Source: Deltaproteobacteria bacterium
GTDB lineage: Bacteria; Desulfobacterota; Syntrophorhabdia; Syntrophorhabdales; JANXAF01
Direction of reading: 5' to 3'
Length of the DNA: 64,000 bases
NCBI GenBank assembly: GCA_026417175.1
Contig: JAOADT010000002.1
Coordinates: 66,981 to 130,980 of the forward strand
Numbering within the stretch: the stretch's first letter is position 1; every line of letters starts with the position of its first letter. The translations under genes were made by a program, and so were the position numbers. The notes below the pieces were generated by a model. That model worked only from the letters and a program-made list of their open reading frames with translations, searched no databases and was not told where the DNA came from. Below are positions 52,589 through 62,255 of this stretch, one piece after another.

Positions 52589-53454
52589 TGGAAACTCCAA
52601 AGAGGGAAATTGTCAGGAAGGCACTTCGTCCTGGCAGTATCCCTCTCACTCGTTTACCTAAAGGGGAGCTCTTCATTTACGAGTCATTTATGGATCGTTT
52701 TTTAACTGGGAATTTGGACTTTCTTCAAAAACTTACAGAAATTTCTTATCTTTTAGATTTAGACATGGTAGCTATCCCGTACGAAAAATTGCAGTCGCTA
52801 AAAAAGGGGTCATTTAGCTTTATCTCCGCGTTTTTCGTGGTTGTAAATATCCAAGGAATTTTTTCCACGTGGCTTAAACACTTTGGTTTTATTGAGACTC
52901 TTAGAATTATAGCAAGAGATTCAGAAAAGCTTTACTCTTTATCAGAAAGATACACGCAAGAGGTGCTTAAATGCCTCTCTGTGATAAAGGAATACGGATT
53001 TGATGGCATAGCTATAGTAGACGACGTAGCAGGAACCACCGGGCCATTTTTTTCTAAACGTATATTTGATAAACTTTTTAGACCTTTTCTACTAAAAATA
53101 ATAGAAAAGGCAAAATCGCAAGATTTGTACGTATTTTTTCACTCTGACGGGTATGTGGAAGAACTCCTTAACGACATTGTCCTATGTGGTGTAGACTGCT
53201 TATATACATGGGATCCTGTAGCAAAAATGGATGTATACCGAGTAAAAAACCTTTTAAGTGGTAATGTATCTTTCATGGGGACAATAGATTTAATGGGTTC
53301 GGATAAAAAAAAGATAGAACTTGAGATAGAAAGGGCAGAAAAAGAATTCTCAAAAGGAGGTCTCATTCTTGGGTCCTCTTGTGGACTATCGGAAGATATC
53401 CCTGTCGAAAAACTTGCGATACTTTACCCTAAGATACTCAATAATATGAAATGA
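52588..53454 (+). CDS. Uroporphyrinogen-decarboxylase-like corrinoid methyltransferase, short form
   Basis: The 288-residue protein has a UroD/MtaA-type fold: the aspartate-rich strand IAIVDDVAGTTGPFFS, FFHSDGYVEELLNDIVLCGVDCLYTWDP (in parts; HSDG and CLYTWDP are typical), and the closing SSCGLSEDIPVEKL. It is shorter than classical UroD (about 340) and lacks the N-terminal porphyrin region. In O-demethylase systems such proteins take a methyl group from a donor, such as a methoxylated aromatic, to the corrinoid. The donor here is unknown. The gene is coupled to neighbours on both sides. Confidence 0.82.
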   Translation: METPKREIVRKALRPGSIPLTRLPKGELFIYESFMDRFLTGNLDFLQKLTEISYLLDLDMVAIPYEKLQSLKKGSFSFISAFFVVVNIQGIFSTWLKHFGFIETLRIIARDSEKLYSLSERYTQEVLKCLSVIKEYGFDGIAIVDDVAGTTGPFFSKRIFDKLFRPFLLKIIEKAKSQDLYVFFHSDGYVEELLNDIVLCGVDCLYTWDPVAKMDVYRVKNLLSGNVSFMGTIDLMGSDKKKIELEIERAEKEFSKGGLILGSSCGLSEDIPVEKLAILYPKILNNMK

Positions 53455-55334
53455 AAAAAATAACTATAAATCTTTTCCCATTTGGGAAAAAAATCCACAT
53501 AAAGAGTGGCAGCAATCTTTTGGAGGCCTTAAGGGGAGCCAATATCCCTATTGCTTCATACTGCGGTGGTCAAGGAATATGCGGTAAATGCAAGGTTAGG
53601 ATATTAGAAAACGGGAGAACTTCAAAAATCACCGAGGAAGAAGAAAGATTGATCCCTGAAAAGGAGTTGAAATCCGGTCATAGACTTTCTTGTAAGGTAA
53701 GTTTATTCAAAGACGCGAGTATCTTTGTACCATTAGAAAGTTTGCAACAGGAAACGATTAAAGGAAAGGAAACTTTAGAGGTGAAACTACCTCTTTTTCC
53801 TGCTGTTAAATGTTATAAGCTCAGTCTTCCTTTACCATCCTTGGATGACATGAGATCTGATTTAGAAAGGGTTAATGACGGGCTTAAATTTTTTCACGGA
53901 GTGGCTGTAAACTCGATAGATCCTTTATGTATGTCTTATGCTTCCAAATTCCTAAGAGAAAAAGGCTGGAATGTAAATGTGTACGTGTGGATGGATAAAG
54001 AAATCATTGGTTTCAAACCCAAAGATAACGATGAAATGTACGGGTTGGCAATTGACATCGGGACAACGACAATAGGAATGTACATGGTAGACTTAAAACA
54101 AGGAGAAGTGGTAACTTCTGGATCTATATTGAATCCACAGGTTAAGTTTGGTGAAGATGTGATAACCAGACTAAACTACATATTGAAAAAGGGAAAGAAA
54201 GGCCTGAGGGAGCTGAATAAAGTGCTTATAGATGGTCTTAATGGACTCATACGAAAGCTCACCAGTGAAAGTAATGTCTCTCGGGACGAAATACTAGACG
54301 TTGTTGCCGTCGGAAACACAGTAATGCACCATACATTTCTCAATATCTATCCTCTGTCTTTGGGGTCTTCTCCTTTTGTGCCACACCTTGCCAATTCTTT
54401 TTATATTAAGGCTAGAGAGTTAGGTCTTGAGGTAGCTAAAACTGCCTATGTACATACGCTTCCCATTGAAGCGGGATTCGTTGGCGCGGATAATGTTGCT
54501 GTAATTCTTTCGCTTTTACCCCATCTTGTGAACGGACCATACTTAATAGTGGACATTGGGACAAACGGAGAGATCGTTTTTGGAAATATCAATAGATTGC
54601 TTTCTGCTTCCTGTGCCACCGGGCCAGCATTTGAAGGGGCAAATATAAAACACGGTATGAGAGCACACTTGGGAGCAATAGAAAAGGTAAAGATAGATAA
54701 GAAGACACTAGATGTAACATACAAAGTCATAGGAAATATGAAACCAAGGGGTATATGTGGTTCGGGCATCATAGATGCCATAAGCGAGCTCTTCACAAGT
54801 GGGTTAGTAGATAGCTCAGGAAGATTCATTGAAAACAAATCTTGCGAGAGATTAAAAAAGAATGGAGACTCCTATGAATTTGTATTAGCATGGAGCAACG
54901 AAACCGCCACAAAAAAAGAAATAACCATAACTCAAAGGGACATAAGATCTGTTCAGCTCGCAAAAGCTGCAATCTACGCGGGCTCAAAGATACTGATAAA
55001 CAGATACGGAGATAAAAAACCAGAAACAATTTACTTAGCAGGATCTTTTGGATCTCACATCAATATAAAGAATGCTTACATTTTGGGTATGTTTCCGTTT
55101 TCAGGCTTAAATAATATTATCTCAAAGGGTAATCTCGCAGGTATAGGTGCTTGTCTCGCCTTAGCGGACAGAAAAAAAAGAGAGGAGGCGGAGGAGTTCG
55201 CAAAAAAAGTTAAGTACGTGGAACTCTCCGCCACTTCAGAATTTCAAAAAGAGTTCTTGGATGCCTTGTACATCCCGCACAGATGCGATTCCTCTGAAGA
55301 ACTGGAAAAAATACTAAAAGAAGATATCTCATAA
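53451..55334 (+). CDS. ASKHA-domain corrinoid activation protein (RACo type) with 2Fe-2S domain
   Basis: RACo proteins reduce inactive Co(II) corrinoid to Co(I) using ATP. The 627-residue protein has an N-terminal plant-type ferredoxin domain with Cys38, Cys44, Cys47 (CGGQGICGKC) and Cys81, then a linker and the large ASKHA domain: DIGTTTIGMYMVDL, VVAVGNTVMHH, VDIGTNGEIVFG, SCATGPAFEGANIKHGMRA (in parts) and YLAGSFGSHI. This makes it the activator for the corrinoid protein encoded at the head of the operon. It overlaps by six bases the 3' end of a convergent UroD-like gene. Confidence 0.92.
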   Translation: MKKITINLFPFGKKIHIKSGSNLLEALRGANIPIASYCGGQGICGKCKVRILENGRTSKITEEEERLIPEKELKSGHRLSCKVSLFKDASIFVPLESLQQETIKGKETLEVKLPLFPAVKCYKLSLPLPSLDDMRSDLERVNDGLKFFHGVAVNSIDPLCMSYASKFLREKGWNVNVYVWMDKEIIGFKPKDNDEMYGLAIDIGTTTIGMYMVDLKQGEVVTSGSILNPQVKFGEDVITRLNYILKKGKKGLRELNKVLIDGLNGLIRKLTSESNVSRDEILDVVAVGNTVMHHTFLNIYPLSLGSSPFVPHLANSFYIKARELGLEVAKTAYVHTLPIEAGFVGADNVAVILSLLPHLVNGPYLIVDIGTNGEIVFGNINRLLSASCATGPAFEGANIKHGMRAHLGAIEKVKIDKKTLDVTYKVIGNMKPRGICGSGIIDAISELFTSGLVDSSGRFIENKSCERLKKNGDSYEFVLAWSNETATKKEITITQRDIRSVQLAKAAIYAGSKILINRYGDKKPETIYLAGSFGSHINIKNAYILGMFPFSGLNNIISKGNLAGIGACLALADRKKREEAEEFAKKVKYVELSATSEFQKEFLDALYIPHRCDSSEELEKILKEDIS

Positions 55335-56663
55335 CGTTCCGTATTCTTTAGCCACTTCTATCATGGCACGGATGTTGTCCGGTTTACCCTCATCAAGCGA
55401 GCTTCCACTTGTCAAAACGAAGCCACCGTCTCTTCCGATTTTATCAATTAAATCCTTACAGTAAGTTTTGACCTCTTCAGGAGTGCCAGTATGTAAAAGT
55501 CCTGCAGGTATATTTCCTCCTATACATACTTTTCCCTTTAAAATTTCTCTAGCCTTTACCATGTCAGTTCTATCAAAGTGGCAAAAACATGCCTTTTCCG
55601 GCAGGTCTTTCAAGTACTCAAGTCTTGTGTTGTACGCACCTTCCACAAATAGATAAGGCACACAACCTTCCTGTACGAGTCCACATACGGTCTCAAGTAA
55701 GGATGGCCAATAGAATTTTCTAAATTGTTCATCAGACATAAATCCATCTGCACCCTTGTGCAGAGGAATGAAGACAAAAGGTACACCCGTTGCGTTTACA
55801 CCACGTACACCTTGTTCAATTGCCAAAGGAGTTAATCTTTCCACAGCTTTAAGTATAAGGTCGGGTTTTCTGTAAAGATCTATCATTATTTTTCTTGTTC
55901 CTCTCAATGTATCTCCTAGAATGTCAAAAGGTGCTTTGGTAGTCCCTCCTACAACAGATGGATACCCCATGCTAATAATCTCTATACTGCATGATCTCAT
56001 CTTTTGGATCCATTCGAGAGCTAACTTTCCCGCTTCTATGAGTCTTTTGAGCCCCTCTTCCACTTGTGGGCTTGAGAAGGGAATGAAATGGGGCGAAACT
56101 ATTACTATCTCCCATAGATCAGTAAAGGGTGGAATATCCTTTAATCCTTCAAAGGCCCCAAACATCCTAGGCAAAAGTTTGCGAATCCAAAAATCTGAAG
56201 GATCATCTATCAATGCTTTATATTCGTCTTCCTTCATGTACTCTCCCTCAACGTACTGATACCCCACATTTTTAGAAACACCTTTACCTGGCCATCTGTA
56301 TTGTTTGTAATCAAGAGTCTCTAAAACCCTTCCCGACCCAATTGACGTTGGAGTCAATGCATAATCCGGGTTATAATCCTTGTGAAATCTGATGTGCGCA
56401 TCTACTATCTTTTCGTACTCATACATAGCATCATAAGGTGTTAACCCATAAAGGGATGCCACAAGGAAGGTTCCTCTTACAAGTACGGGCACTCTATCTG
56501 GAAGCTTGTCCATTTTTAAACAATCTATGAACCTTTGAGTGGCTGCTCTGTAGCGCTCTTCTGCCTCTTTACTTTTGAATTGGATGTGTTCTGCCATATG
56601 CCATTTTTTCAATCTTTCATCGAGTCTTTCCTCTTTTGACATAGAATTCCAATTTTTCTCCAT
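55329..56663 (-). CDS. Uroporphyrinogen-decarboxylase-like methyltransferase, long form
   Basis: The 444-residue protein has UroD-domain features: VPVLVRGTFLVASLYG, IPFSSPQVEEGLKRL, LEYLKDLPEKACFCHFDRTDM, CIGGNIPAGLLHTGTPEEVK (in parts) and FVLTSGSSLDEG. The N-terminal extension (RLDERLKKWHMAEHIQFKSKEAEERYRAATQRF, in parts) is absent from the shorter paralogue. This longer form is found in anaerobes next to corrinoid proteins and in aromatic-methyl systems. It has its own promoter and faces the RACo operon tail to tail, so a shared use is plausible. Confidence 0.82.
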   Translation of the reverse strand: MEKNWNSMSKEERLDERLKKWHMAEHIQFKSKEAEERYRAATQRFIDCLKMDKLPDRVPVLVRGTFLVASLYGLTPYDAMYEYEKIVDAHIRFHKDYNPDYALTPTSIGSGRVLETLDYKQYRWPGKGVSKNVGYQYVEGEYMKEDEYKALIDDPSDFWIRKLLPRMFGAFEGLKDIPPFTDLWEIVIVSPHFIPFSSPQVEEGLKRLIEAGKLALEWIQKMRSCSIEIISMGYPSVVGGTTKAPFDILGDTLRGTRKIMIDLYRKPDLILKAVERLTPLAIEQGVRGVNATGVPFVFIPLHKGADGFMSDEQFRKFYWPSLLETVCGLVQEGCVPYLFVEGAYNTRLEYLKDLPEKACFCHFDRTDMVKAREILKGKVCIGGNIPAGLLHTGTPEEVKTYCKDLIDKIGRDGGFVLTSGSSLDEGKPDNIRAMIEVAKEYGTL

Positions 56664-56694
56664 AACTCACCTCTCCTGCTTAATTTTGTGTCCT

Positions 56695-56724
56695 ATTCTA
56701 ATTTTTCTACCTAAGACCGGTCAA
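56695..56724 (-). promoter_or_regulatory. Promoter of the long UroD-like gene
   Basis: On the minus strand TTGACC (56724-56719) and TAGAAT (56700-56695) are 18 bases apart, in the 70-base gap after glmM. An eight-base palindrome GACCGGTC (56715-56722) overlaps the -35 element and could be an operator. AGGAGAGG precedes the start at 56663. Confidence 0.5.
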
Positions 56725-56733
56725 TAAATATTT

Positions 56734-58084
56734 TTACGTTAAGTGCTTTTTTGCTACTTCTGCTATAGACTGACAAAACTCTTCCACTTTTTTGCTATCA
56801 GGACCTTCGACCATTATCCTCAACAAGTTCTGTGTGCCAGAATATCTCACGAGTACTCTACCATCCTCTTTAAGCTCTTTTTTTACGCGCTCTATTTCAC
56901 ATGTGATTTCAGGAATCGTATTTAAGTCTTTTTTTTCTCTAACCTCTATACTTAACACTTTTTGTGGATAGACTTCCATTAACTTTGACAGTTCTGAGAG
57001 TCTTTTATTAGTCTTTAGCATGGTTGATACGACCTGGATCGCAGTAATTATTCCATCTCCGGTTGTATGGTAATCTAAAAATATAGTGTGTCCCGACTCT
57101 TCTCCTCCAAGTACTGCTCCAAGTCTTAACATGTCTTCAATTACATACCTGTCTCCCACTTGGGAAAGATGATACTCAATACCGTATCTTTTGCAGGCTT
57201 GACAAAAGCCGTAATTACTCATTACGGTTCCCACTATCAGGTCTGTTTTTAAGTCTATTCTCATCCTTTAACATCTTACCGCACAGGATCAACACGTGGT
57301 CCCCTGTTAAAACATTACCCAGTTCGTCTACAGCTATCAAACGATCCCCATCACCATCAAAAGCGAAACCACAATCTGCACCCATTTCTATTACTTTTTG
57401 ACTTAAACCTTCAGGATAAAGTGATCCACACCCGTCGTTTATATTAAGTCCATTTGGTGAGTTATTTATGACTTTTATGTCCGCTCCTAGTTCAAAAAAA
57501 ACCTCGGGAGCCACCTTATAAGTTGCTCCATTTGCAGTATCCAGAACAATTTTCATACCCTCCATGGAAAGCTCTTTGGGAAATGTATTCTTCAAAAAGA
57601 CTATATATCTTCCATGGGCATCTTCCAATCTAAACGCTTGACCCATATCTTTTGGCTTTGGAAGCTTATCTAACAGCTTCCGATGCAAAACTAAATCTTC
57701 GATCTCTTCCTCTTCCCTGTCCGACAATTTAAGACCATCTTTACCGAATATTTTAATTCCGTTATCTTCGTATGGGTTGTGAGACGCAGAAACTACAATG
57801 CCAGCATCGGCCCTCATACTTTGGGTTATAAAGGCTATTCCAGGGGTGGGCAAAACACCAACCAAGTACGGATTTCCACCCATGGATGTGATCCCAGCCT
57901 CAAGGGAACTCTCGAGCATATAACCAGAAATCCTCGTATCTTTACCAATTATTATTCTTGTCCGGTGTCCTTCTCTTTTGAAAAGATAAGTAACCGCTTG
58001 GCCAACTAGAAAAGCGATCTCAGCATTTACTGGATATTTGTTAGCTTCTCCTCTTATCCCGTCTGTACCGAAAAGAACCCCCAT
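56734..58084 (-). pseudogene. glmM: Phosphoglucosamine mutase, interrupted by a one-base frameshift
   Basis: GlmM makes glucosamine-1-phosphate for peptidoglycan and LPS. The N-terminal frame (58084 down to 57215) has FGTDGIRGE, the phosphoserine loop [10 protein letters not shown] (Ser101) and [13 protein letters not shown]. The C-terminal frame (down to 56734) has [29 protein letters not shown] and RYSGTQNLLRIMVEG. The break is at an A-tract, 57246-57250 (minus strand AAAAA). Removing one A gives [14 protein letters not shown] in one frame, as in the family. A -1 slip would not restore the frame. Because glmM is normally essential, a sequencing or assembly error is the simplest explanation; real inactivation or transcript slippage is less likely. 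Confidence 0.85.
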
Positions 58085-58107
58085 TCTGGGACCTCCCTTT
58101 TGATGAA

Positions 58108-59340
58108 TTAAAATTTAACCTTTGCCATAAAATTGAAAGAAGGCAGATGTTCTTGTACTTTTGAAAGATAATGCATCATAACCCCTTGAAGCCATAAAGT
58201 GCCAGTCCTTTTTACCTTTTCTGGCAATCTTTTTATGGTATCAATGTACGAAAAACCACTCTGGAGAAAAGAAATAACCTCTCTTTTAAATTCTTCCCTC
58301 AATGGTTGTGAATCATCATCAGTCGGATCTAAGTAATCTTCCAGCTTTGAAACACCGTCCTTTAACTCAAGCTCCTCTTTCTTTTCAGCTCGAAGATTTT
58401 CGGATAGCTGGCGTAACCTGGTCAATCTCTCTTTCAGAGCCAACTCAACTATCTCTAAAAGACCATTATAGATATATTCTCCAAACTCTTCTCTAAATAC
58501 GAATTCTCTTCTTATATGACGATACCATTCTCTAAGTGCCACAAGATTCGAAAGATATATGAGGTTATTTGCAACTATCCTTCTCAGATCAGAATATGAA
58601 TTTCTTTTGAATTCAATTACTTTTCCTGAATGTCCTTTACCGATTATAAGTTTATTCTCTTCAATGTAATCATTTCTAATTATTGAACCAGCTGCAATTA
58701 CATTACCATATCCGACTCTTACAGGTCCCACAGCTCCTCCCTGTCCTCCCAAAAATATTGGAGGCTCACTAAGCATCACCCCTCTAGGTACATCACCGAA
58801 AAGAGATGGAGTTGCCTTATCTCCATGAGGAGTAAAGTTAAAATGCACATAGGAGCTTCCAACCTCACTATGATTTCTTCTCGACGTGCCTCCAGCAATT
58901 AGACAATCACAGAAATTTATGAGACTCCCAAGCGTCACAAACGGGAAAAGGATAGTGTGTTTAAGTCCGCAACAATGAGCACATGAGGCTTCTTCTTCAA
59001 AGATACAACCTTCTCTCACATGCGATCCATAACCAGCGACAGCTTTTTCTAAAAAAACAGAATTGAAAAAGAATCCACCTTTTAATTCAACTGATTTTCC
59101 AATTCGACAGTCAACTACTGTAACCGGACCCTCGGTTCCTAGTTTTGTATTGCTTGATATGACAGTTTTACTTCCGTATATCCTACAACCAGGATAAATG
59201 ATGACGCCAGATGAAGATATCAAATCTATGTTAACTTCTTCCCCAATATCCACGCTAAATGGATTTAGGATTTTAACTCCTTTGCTAATAAGGCTTTTTA
59301 TTTTCTCCAGCGAATGGCCCACAAACTCCATTTTTTTCAA
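58108..59340 (-). CDS. Left-handed beta-helix (GlmU-C-like) protein, function unknown
   Basis: The 410-residue protein has a hexapeptide-repeat beta-helix over residues 20-245, with repeats such as [24 protein letters not shown] and LIIGKG. An unusual cysteine cluster, [10 protein letters not shown], interrupts it, and [28 protein letters not shown] is conserved-looking. The C-terminal 150 residues are helical. It resembles the acyl- or nucleotidyltransferase helix of GlmU but lacks a pyrophosphorylase domain. Its place next to glmM suggests a role in amino-sugar metabolism (inference). It overlaps the SYLF gene by four bases. Confidence 0.7.
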   Translation of the reverse strand: MKKMEFVGHSLEKIKSLISKGVKILNPFSVDIGEEVNIDLISSSGVIIYPGCRIYGSKTVISSNTKLGTEGPVTVVDCRIGKSVELKGGFFFNSVFLEKAVAGYGSHVREGCIFEEEASCAHCCGLKHTILFPFVTLGSLINFCDCLIAGGTSRRNHSEVGSSYVHFNFTPHGDKATPSLFGDVPRGVMLSEPPIFLGGQGGAVGPVRVGYGNVIAAGSIIRNDYIEENKLIIGKGHSGKVIEFKRNSYSDLRRIVANNLIYLSNLVALREWYRHIRREFVFREEFGEYIYNGLLEIVELALKERLTRLRQLSENLRAEKKEELELKDGVSKLEDYLDPTDDDSQPLREEFKREVISFLQSGFSYIDTIKRLPEKVKRTGTLWLQGVMMHYLSKVQEHLPSFNFMAKVKF

Positions 59341-60026
59341 TCTACTTTCTTATGATCTCTCAACAATTTAGTAAATCTCTTGGTGTCGTCTTTTTTCACA
59401 TTTTTTACAATCAAGATATCGATTGGTGTAACATCTCTGCCATAATATGCCTTGTTTAAATCCTTTCTAACTTTGATAATTCCGCCTTCCAGGGAAAAAC
59501 CGCCGAAGAGTCCTTTAGATGTATAATAGGCTACTATATCTGCGCTCAAATTTGCAGTCTCCGCTTTGGCTCCCATTCCTACCGGACCCACAGCAATACC
59601 TACATCAACTCCAAGTTTCAAACTATTTGTAAGCATATTAGTTACACCCCTTTCCGTCATGAAAAGGAGAAGAAGTTCGGAACTATTTCCTCCTGCCTGA
59701 AGACCGAAACTTATCCCGCCTAAAGTATAAAAAACCGGACCAGTAAACGACCTTTCTTTTTCATCCCAGACCAGAAAAATACCATTTCCTCCTGAGAGCC
59801 CGAAGATAAACGCACCTTTTAGCATCTGTGGACAAACAAAAATACCTTTAGAGTCTCTTACTAGCTTTATGAAATACTCTTCCCTTCTTTCCTTGATAAA
59901 CCTTTCAAATGCAAGAGCTGACATATCCACTAATCTTTGAGCCTCGTACGCTTCCTCGGCCCGACCCTCATAAAAGCATAAAACCGACCAGATAGAAATT
60001 AGAAAACACAAAAAATATCTCATCAC
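59337..60026 (-). CDS. Exported SYLF/Ysc84-domain lipid-binding protein
   Basis: The 229-residue protein has a signal peptide (MMRYFLCFLISIWSVLCFYEG, in part) and a SYLF domain: DSKGIFVCPQMLKGAFIFGLSGGNGIFLVWDEKE (in parts), then a glycine-rich core with YTLGGISFGLQAGGNSSELLLLFMTERG, and VGPVGMGAKAETANLSADIVAYYTSKGLFGG (in parts). The domain binds phosphoinositides in eukaryotes; bacterial members have unknown ligands. It is the first gene of the run to glmM. Confidence 0.88.
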   Translation of the reverse strand: MMRYFLCFLISIWSVLCFYEGRAEEAYEAQRLVDMSALAFERFIKERREEYFIKLVRDSKGIFVCPQMLKGAFIFGLSGGNGIFLVWDEKERSFTGPVFYTLGGISFGLQAGGNSSELLLLFMTERGVTNMLTNSLKLGVDVGIAVGPVGMGAKAETANLSADIVAYYTSKGLFGGFSLEGGIIKVRKDLNKAYYGRDVTPIDILIVKNVKKDDTKRFTKLLRDHKKVD

Positions 60027-60142
60027 AAGGAAATCATATAAAATCAGTCCATAGCTGTCAATAATGCGGCCTACCTCTTAAGAACTTGGCAGTAAGTTTT
60101 AAGAAAAGTTAAAATAGAATAAAATAATGAGGAGAGCACAAC

Positions 60143-61216
60143 ATGAAGATCGTAGTTGGATTGAGTGGTGGGTTTGACTCATTTATGGCGTGTTACATCC
60201 TCGTTACGAAGGGTCACGACGTCACAGGTGTTACCATGAAATTGTGGGATGGAGATTTATCTTGTAAAACAAAGAAAAATGCTTGCTATGGTCCGGATGA
60301 GGAAGACATAGAACACGCGAAAAAAATCACAGAAATGCTCTCTATACCTCACCATGTAATCGATCTAAGTAAGGAATACAAAGAATATGTGTTGAGATAC
60401 TTCATCATGGAATACGCATCTGGAAAAACTCCAAACCCTTGTGTGGTGTGTAATTCAAAGATAAAGTTCGGGTTTCTTTTAGAAAGAATCAGATCTCTGG
60501 GTATCCATTTTGACTATTTTGCTACCGGGCACTATGCTAGAATTGAATACGATTCAGAAAAAGGTAGATATTTACTAAAAAGAGGACTGGATATTCACAA
60601 AGATCAATCCTATTTCCTTTACAGACTTACTCAGGATCAACTCAAACAAATCCTCTTTCCACTGGGTCGCTTCTGTAAGAAAGAGTTAAAAACATTGGCA
60701 ATGGCAAAGGGTTTTCACGATATAGCTAAAAGGCCCGAGAGTCAGGATTTTTTTTGTTCGGACTATTCCATCATCCTCAAGGACCAGGTAAAACCTGGCA
60801 ATATTTTAGATCTGGACGGGAAAGTTATAGGTACACACAAAGGGATATGCCACTATACAATAGGCCAAAGAAGGTATCTCAATTTAGCAGGCCTGAAAGA
60901 ACCGTTTTATGTGATCAAGATAAACGCAGAAAAAAATGAGATTGTTGCCGGACCTAAAAGATACCTTTTAAAAAGGTTTCTCCTGGCAAAAGATTTAAAT
61001 TGGATCGTCCCAATAGAAGAAATAAAAGAAAAGAGACTGTATGCTCAGATTCGTTACAAAACAAAGCCTGCGGAATGTAAGGTTAGCCAAAGGGAAAACG
61101 GGGTTTTAGTTGAATTTCTTTCACCTCAAGAAGGAATTGCGCCTGGCCAATCTGTTGTCTTTTACGATGGGGACATACTTGTTGGGGGAGGCGTGATAGA
61201 TTCTAATTCATCGTAG
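60143..61216 (+). CDS. mnmA: tRNA-specific 2-thiouridylase
   Basis: MnmA thiolates U34 of tRNA-Lys, -Glu and -Gln. The 357-residue enzyme has a PP-loop at the N-terminus that reads VVGLSGGFDSFMA, where most homologues have SGGVDS; TMKLWDGD binds tRNA. The nucleophile cysteine is in NPCVVCNSKIKFG and the second catalytic cysteine in SQDFFCSDY. IGQRRYLNLAG and the C-terminal barrel AQIRYKTKPA also match. GAGGAGAG precedes the ATG. The SGGFDS variant is unusual but keeps the phosphate-binding residues. Confidence 0.93.
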   Translation: MKIVVGLSGGFDSFMACYILVTKGHDVTGVTMKLWDGDLSCKTKKNACYGPDEEDIEHAKKITEMLSIPHHVIDLSKEYKEYVLRYFIMEYASGKTPNPCVVCNSKIKFGFLLERIRSLGIHFDYFATGHYARIEYDSEKGRYLLKRGLDIHKDQSYFLYRLTQDQLKQILFPLGRFCKKELKTLAMAKGFHDIAKRPESQDFFCSDYSIILKDQVKPGNILDLDGKVIGTHKGICHYTIGQRRYLNLAGLKEPFYVIKINAEKNEIVAGPKRYLLKRFLLAKDLNWIVPIEEIKEKRLYAQIRYKTKPAECKVSQRENGVLVEFLSPQEGIAPGQSVVFYDGDILVGGGVIDSNSS

Positions 61217-61585
61217 TATAAAACCGTGAGACGAATAAATGTTATAATAACTGATGAAATTGAATAGAAAAAAAAAGAGTTTAACTTACAAAACACCCAG
61301 GATATTAAATTCTTCATTATTTCTGCGTTTTCTTAACTTCTTAATTGCGAGGTTAAAAATAACTTTAAACTGTTATTACATTTATAAGGGTTTCATTGGG
61401 GAAGTAGCTTTAATTAACCAACGCGCAAAGAGACGAATGAGTTCCAGGAATATGGAAAAATGCTAAATGGTAATTATTGCTGGGGTCTTGAGTGAAACTT
61501 TATTGAGATGCTTATAGCCATGTTAGAGATGAAAAAAACAACCGATCGAAAAATGGATCATAGTAACCAAAGTGTTAGATCTTAA
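61217..61585. other. Intergenic region between mnmA and the archaemetzincin gene
   Basis: I see no gene that I can support. A 70-codon open frame (61254-61466, plus) starts six bases after TATAAT and has no Shine-Dalgarno and no recognisable family, so I leave it out. No terminator hairpin is evident after mnmA. Confidence 0.6.
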
Positions 61586-62113
61586 ATGCCCTCTATTTAT
61601 ATCGTCCCTGCATGGCATATAGAAAAGTATAGCTTAGAGTTTCTTAAAGTAAGAATCGAAGAGGTTTTCAGAAAAAAAACGATCATATACGAGGACAAAA
61701 AAATAAACCTTGAAGCCATATATAGTCCTTCGAGAAAGCAGTACAATTCGTCGCAGTTTTTAATCCAACTTTTAAATAATCATCCTAAGGACGCTTTCAG
61801 GATCCTAGGAGTAACAGATGTAGATCTCTTTATACCAATTCTTACTTTTGTATTTGGAGAAGCTCAACTTAATGGTTTAGCCGGAGTAGTTTCGGTTCAC
61901 AGACTTAATAACAAATTTTACGGTTTACCAGAAAACGAGGAACTTCTAAGAAAAAGACTTATAAAAGAAGCTATCCACGAATTGGGTCACACCTATGGAC
62001 TTGTTCACTGTACCACTCCCGGATGTGTCATGAATTCTTCCACTTATGTGGAAGATATAGATAGAAAATCAGAATTTTTTTGTAGCTCATGTATTTCATT
62101 CATAAGGAGATAA
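61586..62113 (+). CDS. Archaemetzincin-family metallopeptidase
   Basis: The 175-residue protein ends with the full archaemetzincin motif. The zinc site HELGHTYGLVHC starts at residue 131, followed by C147, a methionine turn at CVMNSS and the closing FCSSC (residues 165-169), which fits HExxHxxxGxxH plus a four-cysteine second zinc site. The N-terminal half carries the typical IYIVPAW-type strand. Archaemetzincins occur in archaea, vertebrates and a few bacteria and have no known physiological substrate. The ATG at 61586 has no clear Shine-Dalgarno. Confidence 0.9.
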   Translation: MPSIYIVPAWHIEKYSLEFLKVRIEEVFRKKTIIYEDKKINLEAIYSPSRKQYNSSQFLIQLLNNHPKDAFRILGVTDVDLFIPILTFVFGEAQLNGLAGVVSVHRLNNKFYGLPENEELLRKRLIKEAIHELGHTYGLVHCTTPGCVMNSSTYVEDIDRKSEFFCSSCISFIRR

Positions 62114-62255
62114 TTTTCCAGAATTTGTCACAATCTTACCTAAACTTGCATATTTATAAATGCCCGTCCAGAATTTTTTTTTGAAAGACCTTAACCACAT
62201 AAATATATTGTTCTTGTTTACTTCCATCTCGAGAGATATAATTCATTTATACTCA

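Noticed and set aside
57215..57264. Programmed -1 frameshift in glmM
   Set aside because: Restoring the frame needs +1, not -1, and no slippery heptamer with downstream stem-loop is in the right register.
61254..61466. 70-codon ORF after mnmA
   Set aside because: No Shine-Dalgarno, no family resemblance, low-complexity AT-rich coding.
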